Shown here: piece by piece, positions 1 to 6,431 of the stretch
Position numbering within the stretch: the stretch's first letter is position 1
Layout of the letters: every line of letters begins with the position of its first letter
From: Nitrososphaeraceae archaeon
Lineage (GTDB): Archaea > Thermoproteota > Nitrososphaeria > Nitrososphaerales > Nitrososphaeraceae
Direction: 5' to 3'
Length of the DNA: 6,431 nt
NCBI GenBank assembly: GCA_025922735.1
Contig: JAICHI010000067.1
Coordinates: 1-6,431 of the forward strand
The notes under the pieces: generated by a model
The model's input: only the letters and a program-made list of their open reading frames with translations
Told to the model about the DNA's origin: nothing
Databases searched by the model: none
Program-made: the position numbers and the translations under genes

Positions 1-45
1 ACTGCGCGCAATCTAACGAAGGATGCTAGTTTGCCAGAAAGGTAA
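1..45 (+). other. Possible 3' tail of a convergent gene (very weak)
   Basis: Plus-strand frame 1 is open from the window edge and encodes TARNLTKDASLPER before a TAA at 43-45. The other two plus frames stop at 14-16 and 27-29. Fourteen codons are too few to identify a family, and the open stretch could be chance. If real, the gene would converge on the CBS gene. Confidence 0.15.
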
Positions 46-233
46 AAAATCCAATAGAATATCCATCTCTTGTCTATTGAGAGCACACAGAGAGGCTTGG
101 TATCATCTTTCCTATTGTCTTAGATTAACATGAAAGATAGAATATTCCTTCACTCGTTGCAAGTCTATTGCTCCTACCAGAACTTCATAGGATACAATCT
201 AGAGCATAGCATAGGTACTGTCGATGTTGCTGC

Positions 234-251
234 TGCCATCACATCATGGCA
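234..251. repeat. Small perfect inverted repeat downstream of the CBS gene
   Basis: TGCCAT (234-239) and ATGGCA (246-251) are perfect complements around a 6-base loop; two further pairs form if one A is bulged. It lies 33 bases past the CBS gene stop. It may be a 3'-end stem of that transcript, but a 6-bp stem of this kind can occur by chance. Confidence 0.35.
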
Positions 252-266
252 AGCATGAATCGGCAC

Positions 267-279
267 AAAATAATAAGAT
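267..279 (-). terminator. T-rich stretch after the CBS gene, possible archaeal terminator
   Basis: Starting 4 bases after the TAA of the CBS gene, the minus strand reads ATCTTATTATTTT. Archaeal RNA polymerase often stops at T-rich tracts without a hairpin. A 6-bp hairpin lies just beyond (234-251), and a cleaner run of six T lies further on at 44-49. Which of these acts, if any, cannot be told from sequence alone. Confidence 0.35.
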
Positions 280-283
280 ACAG

Positions 284-916
284 TTATTCAAACATTCGAC
301 GGACATCACCTTCAAGCACACCCGATCCTGAGTGAAACCTGTCAATGTGGTTTGATAGCCCTTCTTTTGTATCAAATGGAGATTCGCAATATGGGCACAT
401 AAGCTTGGCAGAGCTAACATCTTTCATATAGACTATGGCCTTGGGATTGATAATGCAGACAGGAGTACCCTTGATAGCAGTGTGCGCCGTGGAGACTGTA
501 GCCATATGGATCTTTTCAAAGATATCATCCCGGGAAACCATTCCAAGAACCGACGAATGGGAGCTGATGATTATCTGCCTTACTACATGCTTGTCCATGA
601 TTGACAGGGTTTCCTGAACTGTATTTTGCGGCCCCACGGCAAGTACCGGGCTTGTCATTATTTCCCTAAGCCTAACTTTGCCGGGGTTTCTTCCCTGTGA
701 CATCACCTTGAAGAGAATGTCAGTCTTGCTCACGATGCCCACCACTTCTCCCACGTGTGACACAAGGACGCTTCTCACATCTCTCTCTTTCATGAGGTTT
801 AATGCTTGGTCAGTGAATTTGTCACCCTCTAGAATGGCCACGTTAGTGTTTATGAAATGCTCAATAGGTGAAGATAACAGTGCAGAAATGTCGTTTGGCA
901 TGAAGGAACTGCTCAT
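284..916 (-). CDS. CBS-pair protein with C-terminal C2H2 zinc finger
   Basis: A soluble protein of about 210 residues. Numbered from ATG 916, two CBS motifs occupy about 24-71 (ending VVGIVSKTDIL) and 84-137 (ending VLGMVSRDDIF), with the usual second-motif entry REIMTSPVLAV. A CBS pair forms a Bateman module that in other proteins binds AMP, ATP, SAM or similar ligands; the ligand here cannot be read. After a linker (138-173) comes a single classical zinc finger, CPYC-x12-H-x4-H, with ligands C174, C177, H190 and H195, then a short acidic tail. The finger suggests binding to nucleic acid or protein, so the likely job is ligand-dependent regulation (inference). A longer reading from TTG at 922 adds two residues. 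I prefer ATG 916 because the TATA-like box at 941-950 then sits about 29 bases upstream; ATG 901 is also possible. The upstream regulator ends only 39 bases away. It is the last gene of the minus-strand set. Confidence 0.9.
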   Translation of the reverse strand: MSSSFMPNDISALLSSPIEHFINTNVAILEGDKFTDQALNLMKERDVRSVLVSHVGEVVGIVSKTDILFKVMSQGRNPGKVRLREIMTSPVLAVGPQNTVQETLSIMDKHVVRQIIISSHSSVLGMVSRDDIFEKIHMATVSTAHTAIKGTPVCIINPKAIVYMKDVSSAKLMCPYCESPFDTKEGLSNHIDRFHSGSGVLEGDVRRMFE

Positions 917-940
917 ATACAATATTTTTGTCCAGTTTGT

Positions 941-950
941 TTTATTTAAG
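941..950 (-). promoter_or_regulatory. TATA-like box of the CBS-zinc-finger gene
   Basis: The minus strand reads CTTAAATAAA in the 39-base gap between the regulator stop and the CBS gene start. Its centre is about 29 bases upstream of ATG 916, so an archaeal transcription start about 26 bases downstream of the box would give a leaderless or nearly leaderless mRNA. No Shine-Dalgarno-like purine run is present. This spacing is also the reason for choosing ATG 916 over TTG 922. Confidence 0.5.
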
Positions 951-955
951 GATGT

Positions 956-2509
956 TTACACTTGTTTATCTTCAAACCTGAGTTTTATAAGGTTCTGACC
1001 GCCTGCCTTACGTATTTCGACAAGCTCTTCGCGCTCGAGTCTTTTGACCAACCTCCATATCGTAGTCTTGGGTAGCTGAAACTTGCTTCTGATTTCACTC
1101 TCAAAAGCTGCCCCCTCTTTTTCCGCTAAGAACTTCAGCACCTCCTGGTCTTCTGGGCGTAAGTGCGGCTTCTCTACAAGTATATTGCCAACTATACGCG
1201 AAAGGATAGAGCTATCTATCTGAGAATCAGACGTAGTAGTTTGCATTGGAGGTATACTGGTGGTGGTCTCTTCTAGGGATCCTGTCATCTCTTGCTGCTC
1301 TTCTACTTCTACTACATCTTGTTTGGGCCTCACTGGTGCGAATGAATTAGTAGGTCGGAAGACAGCAGCTGCTGCCCCGCTACTGATGTTGCTATTGCTA
1401 GTATTGGTCTTTGGCAGATCATTTGCCTTGTGAAGTTGTGGCAATGGTTTTGAGTGCTTCCTCTTCCTGAAGAATACTATGGTGCCGATCCCTCCTGCCA
1501 CTGCTGCCACAGCTATTGCTGCAATCACCACCGGTATTGGTATTTCTGGCTGTGTGGGGTTGTCATCTAGTGCTGCAATAGCATCTTGAGCAGAGCTTCT
1601 AGCTTCTGTATAATTGCCCATTGCAAATTCATTGTTTGCTTGTTCGAGCATCTGTCCAATGACAGCATTATCTAAGCCTGTGCCTCCTGCAGCGCTATTT
1701 ATCTGCTCCTCTGCATCGGCAAGTGCTCCTTGGGCTGCGGCATACTCCCTACCTGTGGCAATAGCAGCGTCATTTGCTTGATCTGCCAATCTTTCAGCTT
1801 CTGTGAACCTGCTGTCATCACGTGCAACGATCGCTCTTTGAAGCAGATCCCTTGCGCTTGTCAGCACAACGCCGGGATGGTTGTTGTTTATTTGAACAAT
1901 AGTAGTTTCGGCTGCTTTGATGACAATGTTTGCCTGCTCTTCGGTGCCCAAGGTTCCTATTACATAAACGAATCGTATGTTGCCAGGTTTGTATGTAAGG
2001 AGTTGCTGATCACCTGCAAGGACTATCGATGGATTTTCTCCTGGATCTGTCAATATGCTATCTGGAGGCAGCTTTACTGAGAGACCGATCGTGGAATTAA
2101 GGCTGAATATCCATTCCCTTCGGTCTTTGGATAAAAAATCTGAAGTGGTATAACTTATCTTGAGATTTGAAGCATTTGGTCTATTGAGGACAATTTCATT
2201 TGGAATTTCAGTTCTGTTAAATTCGACCGCATTGTCCTCATAGTCAACGACGATAAGGTCAGTGATGTCGTCTCCAAAAAGCTTGAACCTTATTTCTTCA
2301 GCAAGAGGATCCTCTATGCCGACGTTGTATTCAACTAGCGCGTCGCCGTTTGCAAAGAGTGCTATAAAGAGTGACGAGGCTGAACTGCCGCCTTCTTCCT
2401 CCCCTACCTCCTGAGCAGATGCCGGGACTATGGCAAGAATGACAAAAAGAAGGAGCATCTCTGGAATGAAAATCCTGGCTCCATCTTTCCAATGATATGC
2501 AGATATCAT
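956..2509 (-). CDS. Membrane-anchored winged-helix transcriptional regulator (COG2512-like)
   Basis: This 517-residue protein is probably a one-protein sensor-regulator. In order: a signal peptide (1-32, hydrophobic core about 18-30, likely cleaved at ASA/QE); an acidic linker; a beta-rich outer domain (about 45-187); Ala-rich helical hairpins (about 190-315); one membrane helix (about 324-347) followed by basic FRKRKH, which places the N-terminal side outside; a flexible Ser/Thr/Gln-rich cytoplasmic linker (353-435); and a winged helix-turn-helix (about 441-512) with recognition helix near LPKTTIWRLVKRLE. Four N-x-S/T sequons (N98, N112, N138, N299) all lie in the outer part. The layout matches archaeal predicted membrane-associated transcriptional regulators; ligand and target genes are unknown. 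ATG at 2509 gives a full signal peptide; the Met at residue 18 would leave no basic n-region. It starts 60 bases after the topoisomerase stop and has its own TATA-like sites. The topology is well supported, DNA binding is inferred from the fold. Confidence 0.85.
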   Translation of the reverse strand: MISAYHWKDGARIFIPEMLLLFVILAIVPASAQEVGEEEGGSSASSLFIALFANGDALVEYNVGIEDPLAEEIRFKLFGDDITDLIVVDYEDNAVEFNRTEIPNEIVLNRPNASNLKISYTTSDFLSKDRREWIFSLNSTIGLSVKLPPDSILTDPGENPSIVLAGDQQLLTYKPGNIRFVYVIGTLGTEEQANIVIKAAETTIVQINNNHPGVVLTSARDLLQRAIVARDDSRFTEAERLADQANDAAIATGREYAAAQGALADAEEQINSAAGGTGLDNAVIGQMLEQANNEFAMGNYTEARSSAQDAIAALDDNPTQPEIPIPVVIAAIAVAAVAGGIGTIVFFRKRKHSKPLPQLHKANDLPKTNTSNSNISSGAAAAVFRPTNSFAPVRPKQDVVEVEEQQEMTGSLEETTTSIPPMQTTTSDSQIDSSILSRIVGNILVEKPHLRPEDQEVLKFLAEKEGAAFESEIRSKFQLPKTTIWRLVKRLEREELVEIRKAGGQNLIKLRFEDKQV

Positions 2510-2549
2510 TAAAACGAGTTTACCAAGAATAAAAGGACAGTCGTAAACG

Positions 2550-2556
2550 ATATAAG
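2550..2556 (-). promoter_or_regulatory. TATA-like box of the membrane regulator gene
   Basis: The minus strand reads CTTATAT within the 60-base gap after the topoisomerase gene. A start about 26 bases downstream would fall near 2527 and leave a leader of about 18 bases before ATG 2509. A second AT-rich element, CTTTTATTC at 2527-2535, lies 22 bases from the ATG and could be an alternative box or a T-rich terminator for the topoisomerase transcript. Confidence 0.4.
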
Positions 2557-2569
2557 TCTTCTGACGTAT

Positions 2570-4252
2570 CTAATTCCTTATCTCAGGATAAAATGTTCTA
2601 AAGTTCTTGTCTTTGTAGCCCTCAACCCACTTAAACTTACGCTGTAGAGTTGAAGTATATATTTTAGTCCAGTCAAGCTCGACGTAGTTGAGCCAAGCCT
2701 TCATAATCCGCGGGTCGATGTAGTTGCGGAGAGATGTACCAAGATTGTAGTCTCGGGTCTCCTGCTGAAGTATTAATTGCACCTGTAACTTTTCTAGCCT
2801 CTCTTCTAGTCGCTTCTCCTGCAGTTCTGTCTTCCAATTCTTGGCTGCAATATCTACCTTAAGCTTGGCTATAGCCTCCTTCTTTTTGGTGATCGATTCT
2901 TCGAATTTTTCAAGTGCTTTTCTAGCCGCAGGGTTCTTCGGATCGATTCCCTTTTTGTGGTTGCACGTGATTGCAGCTTCAAGGTTCGCTTTCTTGGCTG
3001 CATAGATTTTCTGAGCTTCTAGAGAGTTCTTGTAGACCTTTGCCTTTGACAGCTGCAGCTGCACCACCCTTGTCGCAATACAGGTTCTGAACACCTTGGC
3101 GGTAAGCTCTGGCATTATCTGCTGTAAGAAGCCATTTACCTTACGTGAATTGATACCGTCAAATATCGGGTCGCTTGGCTTTTTGCCTTGCATGAATTTT
3201 TTCAGGTTGTTGTAAAGTGCCCTTGTGTCTTCTGAATCAACTCCCAGCCTCTTTTGCCATGGGACGCTGTCCTTGCCCAAAAAATTGAATTCGATGCTCT
3301 GCCTGCCGTTTAGCTGCGGGAAATAAATATGCTCGACTCTAAGCGTACTTGCGCCAACGGTGTCAGCCTCCTCAGGATCCTTTTCATCGCCTACTCTCAT
3401 AGCAAGCTTTAGTATCAGGTATGCAACAGTTGCTACCTTACCGTCTCCTTTCATCATCCTCCGCATCACTTCCCTATGCACTTTATCCTCACGCTCGGCC
3501 AGCTTTTTTGCCTTGTCATACTTGACCTTATCGTTTTCTTGGCGGAGCGCAGCCGAGTCGTGCAGCCAGACATACTTGCGCTTACCCGTCAGGCTTTCTA
3601 TCCATGTAGCAAGCCATGTCGATGAATGATCGTGGATGATCGCCTTCCAGTTACCCTCTGGCACTGGTGCGTTTTCGCCCAAGTTTAGCATAACATCCTG
3701 AGGCCTTACCCGTGGCTTCCACCGGCCTCTCATCGGGTGCTGACCGCGGCCCATGAACAATCCTGGCGGCTCGACAAGCCAGTTTGCAATGTCGACTTCG
3801 ATACCATCGACTACTGCTTTACTGTAAATGGCCTTGAGCCTTTCACGCTCTGTCTTTTTGGCTTGAGAGATACTTTTCTTTTGCTCCTTTGGTAGGGTCT
3901 TGTATCTCTCCTTTTCCTGTTCTTTCATCTCTCTTTCTTCGTCTGCAAGTCTGTAAGCCATCGAAAAGTCTATGTCCTTTATTGTGATGCTATTATGACT
4001 TTCAGGCAGGAGCTTTTGGAGGTCGTTCAGGAAATTTTCCTGAAAGATAGGATCTTGGACGTAATGAGTGTCCTTTTTCTTTGCCCACGCATAAACAATC
4101 TCTTCCTGATCCCGGTTGAGGGCCAGTTTTTCTCCCCTGATAGTGATTGTGATGCCTCTTGGCTGATATTCAGGAGGAAAGGCAACGCCCTTATGCTCAA
4201 GTGTCTGCCACTTTGCACGTGCAGTAGCAGAAGTACTGACGGCTTCTTCCAA
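2570..4252 (-). CDS. DNA topoisomerase IB, eukaryote-type
   Basis: This enzyme relaxes supercoiled DNA by a 3'-phosphotyrosyl single-strand break, without ATP. The 560 residues align by eye with the core, linker and C-terminal domains of human Top1. The core opens at KWQTLEHKG (14-22), followed by the MGRGQHP segment (167-173). All five catalytic positions are present: R286 (MRVGDEK), K327 (FLGKDS), R389 (KVFRT), H432 (CNHKKG) and nucleophile Y511 (GTSLRNYIDPR). Residues about 435-500 are rich in Lys, Glu and Ala and form the coiled-coil linker. The long charged N-terminal domain of eukaryotic Top1 is absent. After the region matching the human C-terminus there are roughly a dozen extra residues. 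The start is TTG: an in-frame TAA lies at 4259-4261, and no ATG, GTG or TTG occurs between it and conserved residue 14. The stop is TAG. In Archaea the enzyme is typical of Thaumarchaeota and relatives, where it is thought to be the main relaxing topoisomerase. The exact start is the only real uncertainty. Confidence 0.97.
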   Translation of the reverse strand: MEEAVSTSATARAKWQTLEHKGVAFPPEYQPRGITITIRGEKLALNRDQEEIVYAWAKKKDTHYVQDPIFQENFLNDLQKLLPESHNSITIKDIDFSMAYRLADEEREMKEQEKERYKTLPKEQKKSISQAKKTERERLKAIYSKAVVDGIEVDIANWLVEPPGLFMGRGQHPMRGRWKPRVRPQDVMLNLGENAPVPEGNWKAIIHDHSSTWLATWIESLTGKRKYVWLHDSAALRQENDKVKYDKAKKLAEREDKVHREVMRRMMKGDGKVATVAYLILKLAMRVGDEKDPEEADTVGASTLRVEHIYFPQLNGRQSIEFNFLGKDSVPWQKRLGVDSEDTRALYNNLKKFMQGKKPSDPIFDGINSRKVNGFLQQIMPELTAKVFRTCIATRVVQLQLSKAKVYKNSLEAQKIYAAKKANLEAAITCNHKKGIDPKNPAARKALEKFEESITKKKEAIAKLKVDIAAKNWKTELQEKRLEERLEKLQVQLILQQETRDYNLGTSLRNYIDPRIMKAWLNYVELDWTKIYTSTLQRKFKWVEGYKDKNFRTFYPEIRN

Positions 4253-4279
4253 GTTTATTTAAAGCCCTCTACAACTACT

Positions 4280-4288
4280 CTTAAACTT
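4280..4288 (-). promoter_or_regulatory. Possible TATA-like box of the topoisomerase IB gene
   Basis: The minus strand reads AAGTTTAAG in the 43-base helicase-topoisomerase gap. Its centre is about 31 bases before TTG 4252, which would allow a short or leaderless transcript. A better-looking box, CTTTAAATAAA at 4254-4264, is too close to the TTG to serve it. Co-transcription with the helicase is an equally open option. Confidence 0.3.
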
Positions 4289-4295
4289 TATCCCA

Positions 4296-6431
4296 TTAGA
4301 CAAGAGCTCTCTCGCCCCAGACCTTCTCGCCTATTTTGGTTTTTTCACCTTCTACTATCCTATTCATTACTTCAATTGCGGCGGGCTTGTGTAAAAACTC
4401 GTTGTTATTACCACATCTATAGGAATAGGTGCAACGAGGACAGCCAGTTTCGCTTTTGCATGAGCATTCAGATAATATGCGCAGTGAGCGTCCAAAAGCA
4501 ATGTCCAGCCTTTCATACAATATCCTACTGGCTCCATTACCACCGATGCTACTATCATAGACAAATATTAATCCCGAAGAGCCAAGTGAAATACCACCTA
4601 GGTCCTGTGACGCACCACCTGTTATCATTGCGCTGCCCTCTATTATGACGTGCTCTGAAGCGTGAAAGCCACTCATTTCCACGTATTGCTCGTCTTTCGC
4701 TTCTTGTGAGATGTATGATGGTCTAGGTGCTCTAAACACAAACCCTTTTGTAAGGAATTCGTATTCGAGCGGCTTGTCAAGCATCACTTTTTTTCCTTGT
4801 GCTACCTCTTGACCAATTTCAATGTTGACGTAGCCGAGAACTCTTTTTTGGATGTTGAGTGCACAGTATGCTACTTCGACTCCGAAAACTACTTTTTTCT
4901 CGTATATTTCTAAGATAGAGGGCCAATCGTCCGTCAAAGCCTTAGTGTAATAAGGATAGTCTGATGGAATAGGTGCCAGCTCCGCATAGGGCGGCATATT
5001 TAGCTCAAAATGGAGCTCTTGCACTTTATACCGTCGACCTCCAAGAAAGTATACCGCGTGTTGGTGGAGCTCTTCAAGTGCTTGAGGCAATGCTCGATCG
5101 CCTATAATCTTATTGTTAAATTTGATGTCGACTCTGCTTCCTATGCCGCGAATGCTATACTCATCAAGCACCTTGAATGCCTCCTTCAAGTCAGGCATGA
5201 ATCTATCTCTAACTACTTTGACGATACCCTTTGAGACAAGTTTTTGAAGTACGCCCCACATCTGCTTAGATTCTGCTATCAACAGCGGCTTGTCGCAGGT
5301 CATTGCTAATACTTGGTACTCTAGTACGAATGGATTCGACGGATCAGTATATGCCAATTCATGATCGTCCATATAATCTGCCGGGTGCATCTTGTAATAC
5401 TGGCTTATTGGATCATTACCAAGTGCAAGAAATGCGTACCCCTGCTGGCCGCGCCTTGCTGCACGTCCGACTCGCTGAAAAAGCCGGTTAATAGGCACGA
5501 TATTGGAAATTATCGCGTCAACACTTCCAATGTCGATTCCCAATTCGAGTGTAGGCGTGGCGGATATTGCCATGAGCTGCCCTGCCTTAAACTCTTGTTC
5601 TATTTCTTTCCTGAGAGCAGATGTTAAGCCCGCACGATGCACTCTGATGTTTATTCCCTGCCGCGCTCCATAGAAGGCCATTAACTCGGAGCTAAGATGT
5701 GAGCTAGCAAACACAATAGTCTTATGCTTTCTCTTTGTGGTCTGCCTAAGTAGGTCAAGCATCAATGACCTGTAAGATCTGAGCGAAGGAAATATTATCG
5801 CAAGGTTTATCCTGCCCCGCCTGCCCCTACCGTTAATCACATGCATCTGCCTACCAAAAAGCGTCTGGCAAAATTCAGCAGCATTTGGTAATGTAGCCGA
5901 TGCAGCAACGATTTGGAGTCTGCTCCCCGTAAGCCTCTCGAGCCTTGCAATGATGTGGTGTACATTAGCACCAAAGATGCCTGTGTATACGTGTGCCTCA
6001 TCGACTACCAGAAATTTGGCAGTTGTGACTATGCGTGAGAATTTCGTCTTATGCATCATGTGGTAGTGCAACACGTCAAAATTGGTGATAATGACATCGG
6101 GCGGAGACTCTATTACGGCTCTGCGCTCCTTTTCCAATGTGTCACCATCGAGTATTGCTACCCTTACACCAAGTGGTTCTGCCAGCTCTTGTATCTTGGG
6201 CAATTGGTCGCGTGATAATGCCTTTGTTGGATAAACAAAAATTGCAGATACTTTACCACCGCCACTGCGAAGTGATCTAAAGCGCCATGGTTGTTGTTCT
6301 GCTGCAACTTCTTGCAGTAGTGGGATGCAAAAAGCCTCAGTTTTACCTGACGCGGTGGGTGCGGTGATTACTACATCATTTCCCTGAAGGATTTTCTTGA
6401 TCGCTTCCTCTTGAAATTTGTAGAGATGGTC
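4296..6431 (-). CDS. Hrq1/MrfA-type DEAH-box helicase with DUF1998 zinc-binding C-terminus (5' partial)
   Basis: This is a superfamily 2 ATP-dependent DNA helicase, cut by the right window edge; 711 residues are present. A TTG at 6201-6203 could be taken as a start, but the frame stays open to base 6431 and that upstream part encodes essential motifs, so the TTG is internal. Numbering from the edge: Q-motif-like LYKFQEEAI (3-11), Walker A APTASGKT (24-31), Ia YPTKAL (67-72), DEAH (144-147), SAT (178-180), motif V TPTLELGIDIG (292-302) and motif VI QRVGRAARRGQ (319-329). The C-terminus has the DUF1998/MZB signature: VYDSSIGGNG (624-633), then cysteines 656, 658, 664, 667 and 673 in the pattern CxC-x5-CxxC-x5-CGN. 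Known family members are yeast Hrq1 and Bacillus MrfA, 3'-5' helicases involved in repair of crosslinks or mitomycin damage; the same role here is inference. Probably only a few tens of N-terminal residues are missing. It ends in TAA, 43 bases before the topoisomerase gene. Confidence 0.93.
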   Translation of the reverse strand, partial: DHLYKFQEEAIKKILQGNDVVITAPTASGKTEAFCIPLLQEVAAEQQPWRFRSLRSGGGKVSAIFVYPTKALSRDQLPKIQELAEPLGVRVAILDGDTLEKERRAVIESPPDVIITNFDVLHYHMMHKTKFSRIVTTAKFLVVDEAHVYTGIFGANVHHIIARLERLTGSRLQIVAASATLPNAAEFCQTLFGRQMHVINGRGRRGRINLAIIFPSLRSYRSLMLDLLRQTTKRKHKTIVFASSHLSSELMAFYGARQGINIRVHRAGLTSALRKEIEQEFKAGQLMAISATPTLELGIDIGSVDAIISNIVPINRLFQRVGRAARRGQQGYAFLALGNDPISQYYKMHPADYMDDHELAYTDPSNPFVLEYQVLAMTCDKPLLIAESKQMWGVLQKLVSKGIVKVVRDRFMPDLKEAFKVLDEYSIRGIGSRVDIKFNNKIIGDRALPQALEELHQHAVYFLGGRRYKVQELHFELNMPPYAELAPIPSDYPYYTKALTDDWPSILEIYEKKVVFGVEVAYCALNIQKRVLGYVNIEIGQEVAQGKKVMLDKPLEYEFLTKGFVFRAPRPSYISQEAKDEQYVEMSGFHASEHVIIEGSAMITGGASQDLGGISLGSSGLIFVYDSSIGGNGASRILYERLDIAFGRSLRILSECSCKSETGCPRCTYSYRCGNNNEFLHKPAAIEVMNRIVEGEKTKIGEKVWGERALV

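Larger units (their letters stand above)
46..283. other. Intergenic region with no identifiable gene
   Basis: I read both strands of this 238-base stretch. The longest ATG-started frame touching it is a 36-codon plus-strand frame (23-133) with unremarkable composition. No tRNA T-loop or anticodon arm pattern is visible. It contains the 7-bp inverted repeat ATCTTTC (105-111) / GAAAGAT (132-138), the hairpin at 234-251, and the T-rich minus-strand stretches noted separately. Confidence 0.5.

Noticed and set aside
23..133. A 36-codon plus-strand frame in the left intergenic region
   Set aside because: No domain, no convincing TATA box at the right distance, and a length expected by chance.
150..265. 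Possible tRNA or structured RNA
   Set aside because: No T-loop consensus, acceptor stem or anticodon arm could be built; only one short hairpin is present.
678..2080. Plus-strand open frames at 678-998 and 1730-2080
   Set aside because: Both are antisense to the CBS protein or the membrane regulator, whose domain structure is well supported. The translations show no family signature.
3995..4648. A 217-codon open frame on the plus strand
   Set aside because: It lies opposite the start of topoisomerase IB, the gap and the end of the helicase, all with clear family motifs. Its translation is rich in Cys, Leu, Arg and Ser with no recognisable domain, as expected of an antisense shadow.
5010..5627. 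Plus-strand frames of 60-90 codons opposite the helicase
   Set aside because: They overlap each other and a helicase with intact motifs IV-VI; no independent evidence for coding.
284..6431. A dedicated defence or mobile system
   Set aside because: The helicase could suggest defence (DUF1998 helicases occur in some defence systems such as DISARM), but its neighbours are a housekeeping topoisomerase and regulators. There is no methylase, nuclease, integrase or terminal repeat.

Overview
The window looks archaeal, most probably thaumarchaeal (Nitrososphaeria, ammonia-oxidiser lineage). The best evidence is a complete eukaryote-type topoisomerase IB whose five catalytic residues can all be found by eye. 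In Archaea this enzyme is characteristic of Thaumarchaeota and close relatives. Other support: TATA-like boxes about 25-30 bases upstream of start codons, no convincing Shine-Dalgarno sequences, and a membrane-anchored winged-helix protein of a kind common in archaea. Base composition looks moderate by eye (not computed), which fits soil group I.1b relatives better than AT-rich marine ones; this last point is weak.

All four recognisable genes lie on the minus strand, so they read from right to left. From the right edge: (1) a superfamily 2 DEAH helicase of the Hrq1/MrfA (DUF1998) type, at least 711 residues, open at the window edge and so missing its N-terminus (4296-6431); (2) topoisomerase IB, 560 aa, starting with TTG (2570-4252), 43 bases after the helicase stop; (3) a membrane-tethered winged-helix regulator, 517 aa (956-2509), 60 bases after the topoisomerase stop; (4) a CBS-pair protein with a C-terminal C2H2 zinc finger, about 210 aa (284-916). 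Genes 2, 3 and 4 each have a TATA-like element just upstream, so they may be transcribed separately despite tight packing.

Bases 1-283 hold no gene I can defend. They contain T-rich stretches (minus strand) that could end transcription of the CBS gene, two small inverted repeats, and an open frame over bases 1-45 of the plus strand that may be the tail of a convergent gene.

The helicase and topoisomerase suggest a DNA repair/topology pair. The two downstream genes look like sensory or regulatory proteins: one reads something outside the membrane, the other probably binds a nucleotide. Whether the four cooperate cannot be decided from one window. I see no mobile element, CRISPR array, rRNA or tRNA, and no clear new multi-gene system. 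The most unusual items are the CBS-zinc-finger fusion, the one-protein membrane sensor with repeated helical hairpins, and the helicase-TopoIB adjacency.
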